Below are positions 26,809-35,798 of a stretch of 64,000 nt of DNA, piece by piece. The position numbers and the translations under genes were made by a program. The notes beneath the pieces are model-generated. The model had not been told where the DNA came from. It saw only the letters and a list, made by a program, of their open reading frames with translations, and ran no database searches. This DNA comes from Sva-07 sp963747375 (GTDB taxonomy: Bacteria; Actinomycetota; Acidimicrobiia; Acidimicrobiales; Ilumatobacteraceae): NCBI GenBank assembly GCA_963747375.1, contig CAVVFL010000022.1, positions 1 through 64,000 on the forward strand, written 5' to 3'. How positions within the stretch are numbered: position 1 is the first letter of the stretch; the number at the start of each line of letters is the position of its first letter.

Positions 26809-29099
26809 CGAGCCTCCCGGTCGATCAGCGCGTGGCCGAGTACATCACCGTCTCGGGCGTGGTGCAGGGCGTCGGGTTCCGGCCCTTCGTCTACCGGCTC
26901 GCCCGCGAACACGGTCTCGTCGGCCACGTCGGCAACGACTCGACCCGGGTGTTCATCGAGGTCTGCGGCCCCGGTCACGAAATCGAGGCCTTCGCATCGC
27001 GTCTGCTCGCAGAGGCCCCTCCGCTCGCTGTCATCGAGCATGTCGAGCGCCGGCTCACCACGCTCTCGCCGACCGACGAGTTCGTGATCGTCGAGAGCCG
27101 ATCCGAGACCGGCACGCGCACGCTCGTGGCACCGGACACCGCGGTGTGCGACGACTGCCTCGCCGAACTCCGGAACCCGAGCGATCGCCGCTACCGGCAC
27201 CCATTCATCACCTGCACGAACTGTGGACCACGGTTCACGATCATCCGATCGTTGCCGTACGACCGACCCGCCACCACGATGGCGCGGTTTCCGATGTGTC
27301 CGCAGTGCCTCACCGAGTACACCGATCCGACCGACCGTCGGTACCACGCCCAACCGATCTCCTGCCACGACTGCGGACCGGTGTTGCAGCTATGTCGACG
27401 AGCACGTGGTCGAGGGCGCCTCGACGATCGATCTCGCCCGCTCGGCGCTGGTCAGGGGCCGGACGGTCGCCGTCAAGGGGCTCGGCGGATTCCATCTCGC
27501 GTGCGACGCGACGAGCGACGAGGCGATCGGTCGGTTGCGGGCTCGCAAGCATCGACCGGAGAAGCCGTTCGCGATCATGCTCCGGAATCTCGTCCAGGCC
27601 GAGGAGTTCGCCGAGATCAGCAGCGGCGAGGCCGCGCTGCTCCAGTCGCCGGCCCGACCGATCGTGCTGCTCCAGGCCCGTCGGCGGTCGTCGCTCTCAG
27701 AGCTGGTCGCGCCGGGGAATCCGCTGATCGGGATCATGTTGGCGTACACGCCGGTGCAGCACCTGCTGCTCGACGGGTCGATGCCTCCGCTCGTGATGAC
27801 CAGCGCCAACCTGGGCGGGACACCGATCACGTATCACGACGACGACGTCGAATTGCTGAAGACGTTGAGCGACGCCGTACTCACACACGACCGGCCGATC
27901 CACGTGCCATGCGACGACTCCGTGGTCCGGCTGCTCGGCGATCGTCTCCTTCCGATCCGCCGTGCCCGCGGCTACGCCCCGATACCCGTGGCGATGCCGG
28001 GTGGTCGTCGGTCGGTGCTCGCCGTCGGCGGAGAACTCAAGAACACCTTCTGCGTCGCGTCGGGGGGCCACGCGTGGGTGAGCCAGCACATCGGCGACAT
28101 GGAGAACCTCGAGACCCTGGACGCGTTCGATGCCACGGTCGAACTCTTCGAGACGATGTATGCCGTCACCCCCGAACTGGTCGCCGTCGACGCCCACCCC
28201 GGGTACCTCTCGTCGAAATTGGCACGCACGAGCGGCCGCGGTCCGGTCCTCGAGGTGCAGCACCATCACGCGCACGTCGCAGCTGTGATGGCCGAACACG
28301 GACTCGACCCGCACGAGCCGGTGATCGGCATTCGCCTTCGACGGCACGGGGTACGGCGACGACGGCACGATCTGGGGCGGCGAAGTGATGATCGCCGACG
28401 CCGACGGGTACGAACGGGTGGCGCACCTCGTCGTACGTGCCGTTGCCCGGTGGCGACGCCGCGATCCGCAATCCGTGCCGGGTCGCGCTCGCCCACTTGC
28501 GGTCGGCCGACGTGGATTGGGACCGACGAACTCGCCCCGGTCGCGGCCCTCGACGAGGTCGAACTGGAAGCTCCTGCGTCAGCAGCTCGCCCGTGAGGTC
28601 GCCTGCGTGCCGACCATCGAGCATGGGGCGCCTGTTCGATGCCGTCGCGTCGCTGCTCGGGCTGCGCCACCACATCACCTACGAGGCGCAGGCCGCCATC
28701 GACCTGGAGATCGCTGCCACGGCCGGCACGCCGCTCGACCCGTACCGCTTCACCATTCACTCCACCGCGGACGGCGATGACGTCGACCAGCGCCCGGTGG
28801 TCCGCGCCATCGTCGACGATCTTCGCCTCGGCAGAGTGGGTGGCCGACATCGCCCTGACCTTCCACGTCGCGGTCGCGGAGTTGGTCGTCGCCGTGGCCG
28901 AGCGGGTCCGATCAGACCGTGCGCTCGCCACCGTGGCGTTGACAGGCGGCGTCTTCCAGAACAGCTTGTCGACCAGGAGTGCGTCGACCGACTCGCTGAG
29001 GCCGGATTCGTCGCACTGACCCATCGCCTCGTCCCTCCCAACGACGGCGGCCTGGCGCTCGGCCAGGCATACATCGCCGCCCACCGAACGGAGCCTTAG
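26805..29099 (+). CDS. hypF: HypF carbamoyltransferase for [NiFe]-hydrogenase maturation, frameshifted
   Basis: HypF makes the thiocarbamate on HypE from carbamoyl phosphate, the source of the cyanide ligands of the [NiFe] centre. The total span corresponds to about 765 residues, the normal length. The domains in order are an acylphosphatase domain (VSGVVQGVGFRPFVYRLA, about residues 17-34), two zinc-finger units (CDDCLAELRNPSDRRYRHPF with CTNCGPRF, then CPQCLTEY with CHDCGP), a YrdC-like domain (TVAVKGLGGFHLACDA) and a Kae1-like domain with VQHHHAHVAAVMAEHG. Five or so indels (near 27385, 28335, 28440-28640, 28840, 28970) scatter it over three frames. It starts by ATGA overlap with the NHL fragment and ends directly before hypC. 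Confidence 0.9.
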
Positions 29100-29387
29100 A
29101 TGTGCCTCGCAGTACCCGGCCAGATCATCGACATCCGTGAGGACCGCGGCACGCGGATGGCGACCATCGACTTCGACGGCATCCGCAAGGAGATCTGCCT
29201 CGCGTATCTTCCCGACATCGACGTGGGTGACTACGCGATCGTGCACGTCGGATTCGCGATCTCGAAGGTCGACGAGGCGTCGGCACTCGAGACGCTGGCG
29301 ATGTTCAAGGAGCTCGGCGTTCTCGACGACGAACTGGGTGCCCCGGTCGACGCACAGGACGACATCGGTGACCAGGAGTCACGGTGA
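29100..29387 (+). CDS. hypC: HypC/HybG hydrogenase maturation chaperone
   Basis: Intact 95-residue HypC. The N-terminal MCLAVPGQIIDI contains the essential Cys2 that, after Met removal, binds the Fe(CN)2CO unit and the hydrogenase large subunit precursor. The OB-fold body (ATIDFDGIRKEICLAYLPDI, then DYAIVHVGFAISKVDEASA) is typical. It follows the hypF stop without a gap, and its TGA overlaps the GTG of hypD (GTGA), so it is coupled to both neighbours. Confidence 0.97.
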   Translation: MCLAVPGQIIDIREDRGTRMATIDFDGIRKEICLAYLPDIDVGDYAIVHVGFAISKVDEASALETLAMFKELGVLDDELGAPVDAQDDIGDQESR

Positions 29388-30524
29388 AGTACCTCGACGA
29401 GTTCAACGACCCGGTCGTCGCCCGGCAGCTGTTCGACGGAGATCGAGCGGATCACCACTCGACCGTGGGCGATCATGGAGGTCTGCGGTGGCCAGACCCA
29501 CAGCATCATCCGCAACGGCATCGATCAGCTGCTGCCCGACGACATCGAGCTGATCCACGGACCCGGTTGTCCGGTGTGCGTGACACCGATCGGCATGATC
29601 GACAAGGCGCTCGACATCGCGTCGCGGCCCGGCGTGATCTTCTGCTCGTTCGGCGACATGCTCCGCGTGCCCGGGAACCGGCCGCGACCTGTTCCAGGTC
29701 AAGAGCGAAGGTGGTGACGTCAGGGTCGTCTACTCGCCGCTCGACGCGGTGAAACTCGCCGAGGACCACCCCGACCGCGAGGTCGTGTTCTTCGCGATCG
29801 GGTTCGAGACCACGGCGCCGGCGAACGCGATGGCGGTCCACCAGGCCCGCCAGCGCGGACTGACCAACTTCTCGGTCCTCGTCAGCCATGTGCTCGTGCC
29901 ACCGGCCATCGAGGCCATCGTCGTCGTCGCCGACGAACCGCGTCGACGGGTTCCTCGCGGCTGGTCACGTGTGTTCGGTGATGGGGACACGGCAGTACGG
30001 CCCGCTGGTCGAACGGCATCGGGTGCCCATCGTCGTCACCGGGTTCGAACCGCTCGACGTTCTCGAGGGCATCCGCTGCGTGGTCGCTCAGCTCGAGGCA
30101 GGGACCGCAGCGCTGGAGAACGCGTACGCCCGTGTGGTGACCGAGGCCGGCAACGTGGCCGCACAGCAGATGGTCGACGACGTGTTCGAGATCTGCGACC
30201 GCCAGTGGCGGGGCATCGGCGAGATCCCGCTCAGCGGGTGGCGGCTGTCCGACGCGCTACGCGGACTTCGACGCCGAGGCACGGTTCGACGTGGCCGCCA
30301 TCGACTCGCCCGAGTCGTCGCTGTGCCGCAGTGGCGAGGTCCTGCAGGGGTTGATCAAGCCGCACGAGTGCGAAGCGTTCGGTACGGAGTGCACGCCGCG
30401 TCGGCCGCTCGGCGCCACGATGGTGTCGAGCGAAGGGGCCTGCGCGGCGTACTACCAGTACCGCCGACTGGACATCCCGGCCAATCCGGTGCCGGTCACG
30501 CTGAGCGGTGTCGGCGGTGGCTGA
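29384..30524 (+). CDS. hypD: HypD iron-sulfur protein for hydrogenase maturation, frameshifted
   Basis: HypD is the [4Fe-4S] scaffold on which, with HypC, the Fe(CN)2CO group is assembled. It starts at the GTG at 29384 (MKYLDEFNDPVVARQLF). Key blocks are MEVCGGQTHSIIRNGIDQLL, HGPGCPVCVTPIGMID, FFAIGFETTAPANA, GHVCSVMGTRQYGPLV, VVTGFEPLDVLEGI and the C-terminal Cys cluster, including CRSGEVLQGLIKPHECEAFG and FGTECTPRRPLGATMVSSEG. Indels near 29445, 29680, 29940 and 30260 break the frame; the total length of about 380 residues is normal. The end overlaps the start region of hypE. Confidence 0.92.
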
Positions 30525-31579
30525 CCCGATCGACTTCGACGGGTGGTCGTGCCCGCTTCCACTGCGCGGTCAGGACCGGGTCGTGATCGGTCACGGAGGC
30601 GGTGGCAAGCTGTCGGCCGAGCTGATCGAGCACGTCTTTCTCCCTGCGTTCGGCACGTCACCCGAGGCGGAACTGCACGACTCCGCGATGCTCGACGTCG
30701 ACGCCGCTGACCGGCTCGCGTTCTCCACCGACTCCTACGTCGTGCGACCGCTGTTCTTCCCGGGTGGCTGCATCGGTGATCTCGCGGTCAACGGCACCGT
30801 GAACGACATCGCCATGAGCGGTGCGCAACCGATCGCGTTGTCGCGCCGGGTTCATCCTCGAGGAGGGCCTGCGGATGAACATCCTCGGGCGCATCGCCGA
30901 CGAGATGGGTGCGGCTGCACGGCGGGCCGGGGTGCGTGTCGTCACGGGCGACACGAAGGTGGTCGATGCGGGCCTCGCCGACGGGCTCTACGTCAACACC
31001 GCCGGTGTCGGCGTGATCCCGCAAGGCGTGGACATCCGGCCGAGCCGGGCGCGCGCCGGTGACGTGGTGATCGTCAGTGGCCCGATCGGGCTGCACGGGA
31101 TTGCCGTGATGTCACAACGCGAGGGCCTGGAGTTCGGAACGGAGATCCGCACCGACTCGGCTCCGCTCAACGGGCTGGTCGCCGCGATGCTCGCCGCGAG
31201 CACCGATCTGCACGTGCTGCGCGATCCGACTCGTGGGGGAGTCGCTGCATCGCTCTGCGAGATCGCTGGTGCCGCGCACCTGGGTATCGAGTTCGAGGAA
31301 GCCCGAATACCGGTGCCTGCGGAGGTGGCTGCGGCCTGTTCGTTCCTCGGTCTCGATGCGATCAGCATCGCCAACGAGGGAAAGCTCGTCGCCATCGTCC
31401 CGCCTGACATCGTCGACGAGGTGATGACGGCGATGCGAGCACACGAATTCGGCCGAGAGGCGTGCGTCATCGGCCGTGTCGTCGAGGAGCACCCTGGCGT
31501 CGTGGTGGCGCGGACGGCGTTCGGCGCATCGCGGGTCGTCGACCTGCCACTCGGCGAACAGCTGCCGCGCATCTGCTGA
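30508..31579 (+). CDS. hypE: HypE hydrogenase maturation protein, one frameshift
   Basis: HypE accepts the carbamoyl group from HypF on its C-terminal Cys and dehydrates it with ATP to a thiocyanate. It belongs to the PurM/AIR-synthase fold. It starts at the GTG at 30508 (a GTG at 30517 is an alternative). VIGHGGGGKLSAELIEHVFL is the glycine-rich nucleotide segment, then VNGTVNDIAMSGAQPIALS, GDTKVVDAGLADGLYVNTAG and LRDPTRGGVAASLCEIA. It ends PRIC, with the essential terminal Cys present. One extra base near 30845, between ALS and AGFILEEGL, causes the only frameshift. It is the last gene of the hypFCDE operon. Confidence 0.93.
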
Positions 31580-31710
31580 ACGCCGGACTCGACCGGGTTG
31601 ATCATTCAGCCCGCCAGATCGGCTCGACGTTCGTGCGCCGAGCGGGCGTCGAGCGACGGAGACCCGTCCAGGTCGTCAGCGCCGATTCGAGCGGAGCGCG
31701 CGAAGCAGTC

Positions 31711-31914
31711 GTGCCGTTGTCGGACGATCAGCGTCTGATTCGAGCGATGAAGCTGGGCTTCCTCATCGGTGCGCCGGCGACGTTTGTCGTCATCGCGCTG
31801 ATCAGCCTGGTCGCCGGAGCCGCGGCCGTGGAGGCGGCAGTGATCGGCGGATGGTCCGCGCTCACGTCGGGCTGGTACTTCGGCGGCATCGCCTTCCTTC
31901 CGCGTTCGAGCTGA
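31711..31914 (+). CDS. Small two-helix membrane protein
   Basis: A 67-residue protein from the GTG at 31711: MPLSDDQRLIRAMKLGFLIG, followed by two hydrophobic segments, GAPATFVVIALISLVAGAAA and AAVIGGWSALTSGWYFGGIA, and a short tail. The frame stays open upstream to 31462, but that part runs into hypE and looks non-coding, so the later start is preferred. I do not recognise the family. It lies between hypE and msrA on the same strand. Confidence 0.5.
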   Translation: MPLSDDQRLIRAMKLGFLIGAPATFVVIALISLVAGAAAVEAAVIGGWSALTSGWYFGGIAFLPRSS

Positions 31915-32020
31915 ACGGAACACAAGTGGACATCCAGGCGTTGTAGCCGTCGCTGGATCTGCTCAGTTCTCTGGGTGCCGGCATTCGACGGTTGATGCCA
32001 ACGGGATGAGGAGATGGAAC

Positions 32021-32536
32021 ATGAGTGAGACGACTGAGCGCGCTGTCCTTGCGGGCGGGTGCTTCTGGGGGATGCAAGACCTGATTCGCAAACGGCCCGG
32101 CGTGATCTCGACGCGGGTCGGTTACACGGGTGGCGAGGTCGACAACGCGACCTACCGCAACCATGGCAATCACGCCGAGGCGATCGAGATCATCTTCGAT
32201 CCTGAGAAGGAGTCGTTCCGCTCGCTGCTCGAGTTCTTCTTCCAGATCCACGATCCGACCACCAAGGACCGCCAGGGCAATGACCGAGGCGCCAGCTATC
32301 GGTCGGCGATCTTCTACACCGACGAGACCCAGCGGGCGGTCGCCGAGGACACGATTGCCGATGTCGATGCCTCCGGAATTTGGCCCGGCAAGGTGGTCAC
32401 CGAACTCGCACCGGTCGGTCCGTTCTGGGAAGCGGAGCCCGAACACCAGGACTACCTCGAGCGGTATCCGGCGGGCTACACCTGTCACTTCATTCGGCCG
32501 AACTGGAAATTGCCGCGCCGCGACGCCACCGTCTGA
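32021..32536 (+). CDS. msrA: Peptide-methionine (S)-S-oxide reductase MsrA
   Basis: Intact 171-residue MsrA, which reduces methionine-S-sulfoxide in oxidised proteins. The catalytic Cys is Cys14 in AVLAGGCFWGMQDLI, the invariant GCFWG motif. Other family blocks are GYTGGEVDNATYRNHGNHAE, IHDPTTKDRQGNDRGASYRS and AEPEHQDYLERYPAGY. The start at 32021 (MSETTERAVLAGG) has the ribosome site GAGGAG about 9 bases upstream; an upstream ATG at 32006 is less likely. It is shorter at the C-terminus than the Escherichia coli enzyme and has no second recycling Cys in a C-terminal extension, like the shorter single-domain MsrA forms. Confidence 0.95.
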   Translation: MSETTERAVLAGGCFWGMQDLIRKRPGVISTRVGYTGGEVDNATYRNHGNHAEAIEIIFDPEKESFRSLLEFFFQIHDPTTKDRQGNDRGASYRSAIFYTDETQRAVAEDTIADVDASGIWPGKVVTELAPVGPFWEAEPEHQDYLERYPAGYTCHFIRPNWKLPRRDATV

Positions 32537-32540
32537 TCTG

Positions 32541-33134
32541 TCAGTCGTTGCGGTCGTCGATGTCGGAGGCGGTGACGACGAGGCTGCTCTGCTCGGGGTC
32601 TTGCCCGACGCCGATCAGGCCCCGCACTGCGTAGAACAGCATGAGGATGACCGAGATGAAGAGCCCACCGGTACCGGCGCCACCGAGCAGCACCGCGTAG
32701 TACACCCACAGGTACCACCCCCGATTGACGTCGGCTTCGCCGAGCGGAAAGCTGAGGAACATCAGCAACATCACGGAGACGACGATCACGGCCGTGGTGA
32801 GCCGTGCGATCTCGCGGATGCGGCGGTAGTGACTCTCGCGGAACTCCATGTCGTGCGAGATCGAGAACGTGACCAGCGTCAGCATGAGGGCGAGGATCGT
32901 GGCGCCACCGGCGATGTAGGCCGATGCAGCAAAGCGAACGGTCGGCAGCACGGCGTCGAGCAGACGCCTCGCCTCGAATGCGCTCGCGGTGCCGACGACG
33001 ACCATGCCGACGAACACGATGACGGCCGACGCAATGCCGCCCACGGCGGCCCATCGAAGGTCTTCTCGGCGGTTGGGCGGATTCTGATGCGACCCGACGG
33101 CGGATCGGTCATTCTGATCGGATCGCACGCTCAC
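32541..33134 (-). CDS. Hypothetical four-helix membrane protein
   Basis: Intact 197-residue protein with four hydrophobic segments: VGGIASAVIVFVGMVVVGTA (about residues 31-50), FAASAYIAGGATILALMLTL (68-87), AVIVVSVMLLMFLSFPLG (115-132) and a long last one, YAVLLGGAGTGGLFISVILM (145-165). A charged loop EFRESHYRRIREIARL lies between the second and third, and the C-terminus is acidic. It is convergent with msrA, their stop codons 4 bases apart. No family recognised; the topology alone suggests an inner-membrane protein. Confidence 0.7.
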   Translation of the reverse strand: MSVRSDQNDRSAVGSHQNPPNRREDLRWAAVGGIASAVIVFVGMVVVGTASAFEARRLLDAVLPTVRFAASAYIAGGATILALMLTLVTFSISHDMEFRESHYRRIREIARLTTAVIVVSVMLLMFLSFPLGEADVNRGWYLWVYYAVLLGGAGTGGLFISVILMLFYAVRGLIGVGQDPEQSSLVVTASDIDDRND

Positions 33135-33245
33135 CTGAAGTCCGTGTGATCGGCGTCGACGGTGAAGTGGGCGTGCGGAGGGGGCGTCATGAGTGACGGG
33201 TACCCGCTCACGGCTCCGTTCAATCGTGGGCGGTCGGTTGGCTGA

Positions 33246-34073
33246 TCACCCGTCTCGCAGCAGGTCGCGCAACTGGCGCATGCCGATCGTCTCCACACCG
33301 GCCTCGGCCAGTGCGGCCCGGCCTGCGTCGCCCCCGTAGAACCGGCGCTCGAAATCGCGTTGATGGGCGGTATCGGTGATCGCCGACAACTCGTCGCCGC
33401 CTTCGGCTGGGTGACAGATGAGGTAATTGAGGCCGGGTTCGAGTTCGCGGATCCGCCGCTCGTTGTGGGCCGGGCCCTGGCCCGGCTCGAACTCGAGCGA
33501 GTTGGCGTCGTAGCCGTCGAACACGATGAACCCGTCGGGATCCGGTCGGAGGTCCTCGACCCGCGGCAGGAAGAGCGGCAGCCGATACTCGCGCCCCAAC
33601 TCCAGATAGACGTCGAAGAACTTGGGGTGGAACACCGTGCCCATGTGCGAGTCGAGGTGGGTCACCTCGATGCCCGCCGCGAACACCGCATCGATCTGGG
33701 CCCGCAACTCGGTACGCACGTCGTCGACGCTGCCGGACTTCACCGTCTCGCGGCTGGTGCGATGGAGGTGCCCGGCCTCGTCGACCAGACTCGGCACCGC
33801 CGTGCGGCCCGCCACCGGTCCCCACCGGTACCCGTCGAACTCGGCATTGAGGGTCAGGTGCACACCGAGATCGACGTTCGGTCTGGCCTGCGCCATCGCG
33901 GCCGCCTCACTGAACCACGGGCACGGGACCATCAGGCTTCCGCACGTCGCCGGCCCGGCGTCGAGCGCCGCAAACGCGCCGACGTTGGCGGCATGGCTCA
34001 TCCCGATGTCGTCGGCGTGTACCACCGCGACCGTGGTTCCGGCCGAGAATCCAAGACGTTCCAGGGTTTCCAT
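33246..34073 (-). CDS. ChbG/YdjC-family polysaccharide or oligosaccharide deacetylase
   Basis: Intact 275-residue YdjC-family metal-dependent deacetylase, a family that removes N-acetyl groups from sugars such as chitooligosaccharides. VVHADDIGMSHAANVGAFAA gives the catalytic/metal Asp pair (Asp21-Asp22), NVDLGVHLTLNAEFDGYRW a His metal ligand region, and VTHLDSHMGTVFHPKFFDVY the second His pair. NYLICHPAEGGDEL and a C-terminal helical end, MRQLRDLL, complete the fold. The start is the ATG at 34073 (METLERLGFS). A long open frame continues upstream but is out-of-context read-through. It stands alone on this strand, downstream of the decarboxylase. Confidence 0.9.
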   Translation of the reverse strand: METLERLGFSAGTTVAVVHADDIGMSHAANVGAFAALDAGPATCGSLMVPCPWFSEAAAMAQARPNVDLGVHLTLNAEFDGYRWGPVAGRTAVPSLVDEAGHLHRTSRETVKSGSVDDVRTELRAQIDAVFAAGIEVTHLDSHMGTVFHPKFFDVYLELGREYRLPLFLPRVEDLRPDPDGFIVFDGYDANSLEFEPGQGPAHNERRIRELEPGLNYLICHPAEGGDELSAITDTAHQRDFERRFYGGDAGRAALAEAGVETIGMRQLRDLLRDG

Positions 34074-34163
34074 GTCGCAACGCTCCCACACCTCGCGTCG
34101 CCCACGGTGCTCGGACGTACCGATCGCGGCCTTGGGGCAACACATTCCGTGAGCTCGCGGGAG

Positions 34164-34410
34164 ATGCACCCGACACCAGACCAGATCGAGGCGGGTCATG
34201 CGTTCTACACGAAGCGGCGCATCGCTCGATACAGCCCGGAGATCTACAGAGCCAGCCTGCTCGAACCGATCCCGCTCGATGTTCCCAGGTTCGATTCCGT
34301 CGGGTTGAACTACGTGCTGCACTGCGTTCCCGGCGACATCGTCGCGAAGGGCATCGTGTTCGATCACCTGAAGGCGGTGATGAACCCCGCGGTCGCGGGC
34401 ATCGCCCCGC
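34164..34410 (+). pseudogene. SAM-dependent methyltransferase, internally deleted and 3'-truncated
   Basis: The ATG at 34164 begins HPTPDQIEAGHAFYTKR, the N-terminus of a class I methyltransferase family in actinobacteria. It passes straight to RRIARYSPEIYRASLLEPIP and FDSVGLNYVLHCVPGD, which normally follow the SAM-binding glycine loop. That loop (roughly 65 residues) is missing. The junction is at Arg-Arg, present on both sides, and the frame is kept. The sequence then stops matching after FDHLKAVMNP at about 34388, where it meets the tail of the convergent decarboxylase gene. It cannot bind SAM. Confidence 0.65.
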
Positions 34411-34414
34411 ACCC

Positions 34415-35798
34415 TCATCCGAGGATGGTGCGGGCACATTCGACGATCACGTCGGCGGCGCGTCGCGGCATCGTCGATCGTCGTCTTCCACGACGACACG
34501 CTGACCCGCATCGCCGTCTCGCCGCGCCACTTGGTCGGGCCACACCAGACGCGTCCGTCGCGCTGGATCTCGGCGAGGAGGCGCTCGGTCGTCGGACCGT
34601 CGACGAATCGCACGAGTACCTGGTTCAGGACGACGTCGTTGAGGACGACCAGGCCTGCATCGCCGAGTTCGTCGTCGAGCCGCCCGGCGATCGTTGCAGC
34701 AGCGTCGGATGCCTGTTGCACCATCGCCGCCAGCCCCGCACGACCGAGGGTTCGCAGCACGGCCCACACCTCCACCTGGCGGGCGCGTTGGGACGACTGC
34801 GGTGTGTGATGCATCGCCTCGAACCCGGTCTCCGGTGGGAGGTAGCCCGCGACCGACGCGAACGTGCGACGCAACGCGCCCGGGCGGCGGACGAAGGCGA
34901 TGCCGCAGTCGTAGGTGACGTTCAACCACTTGTGGCCATCGGTCGCCCACGAATCGGCACGGTCGAGTCCCTTCACGAGGTCGGCGCGCGACGGGTCGGC
35001 GAGCGCCCACAACCCGAACGCGCCGTCGACGTGCATCCACGCATCGCGCTCGGCGGCCCAGTCGGCGATCGCGTCGAACGGATCGAACGCGCCGGTGTTC
35101 ACCTCGCCCGCCTGGGCGCAGATGATGATCGGGCCGTTGGAAGGGTCGAGATCGGGAAGCAGGTCGGCGCGCATGCGGCCCTGTTCGTCAACTGGCACCA
35201 CGCTGACGCGTTCGCTGCCCAGCCCGACCAGGCCGAGCGACTTGCGGATCGTCGAGTGGACCTGTCCACCCACGACGACCTGAATCGGCGGGGCCCCGAA
35301 CAATCCCTGCGTCGGGCTGTCCCATCCGCAGGCGGCGAGTTGGGCGTCGCGGGCCGCGGCGAGGCAGCTGGCGTTCGCCACGGTCGCACCGGTGACGTAG
35401 GCGACGTCGGTCCCGCCGGGAAGGTGCAACGCCTCGATCAGCCAGCGGGCTGACACGTCGTACAGCTTGGCGGCGACCGGTGACATCACCGGCAGCGCCG
35501 AGTTCTGATCCCACGCATCGGCGATGAACGCGGCGCCGAGCGCGACCGGATACGTCGCTCCGTTGACGAACCCGAAGTAGTTCGGGCCGGTCGAGCCCAT
35601 CGTGGCGGGCCCACCGATGCGGTCGAGGAGCTCGATCGTGTCGGCGGGGTCGGTGGGTTCGTCGGGGAACGGCTCGTCGAACGACGCGAGGCCTGCGATC
35701 GCGACCGGTGTGGGCGTCACCGGACGATCGTCGACGCCCGCCGCGTAGGCCAGTGCACGATCGGCAGCCGAGCGGAGCACGTCGAGGTCAGGAGTCAT
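34415..35798 (-). CDS. PLP-dependent decarboxylase (aromatic-amino-acid/glutamate type), 3'-end frameshift
   Basis: Group II pyridoxal-phosphate decarboxylase of about 460 residues. The PLP lysine is Lys290 in SWATDGHKWLNVTYDCGI; the region before it has AWMHVDGAFGLWALA with the Asp that holds the pyridine nitrogen. An N-terminal block, GPNYFGFVNGATYPVALGAA, fits bacterial members that act on aromatic amino acids or related substrates. The start ATG at 35798 overlaps the stop of the MMPL gene (ATGA). A shift near 34460 is needed to reach the natural end AADVIVECARTILG and stop at 34415. Substrate not predictable. Confidence 0.85.
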
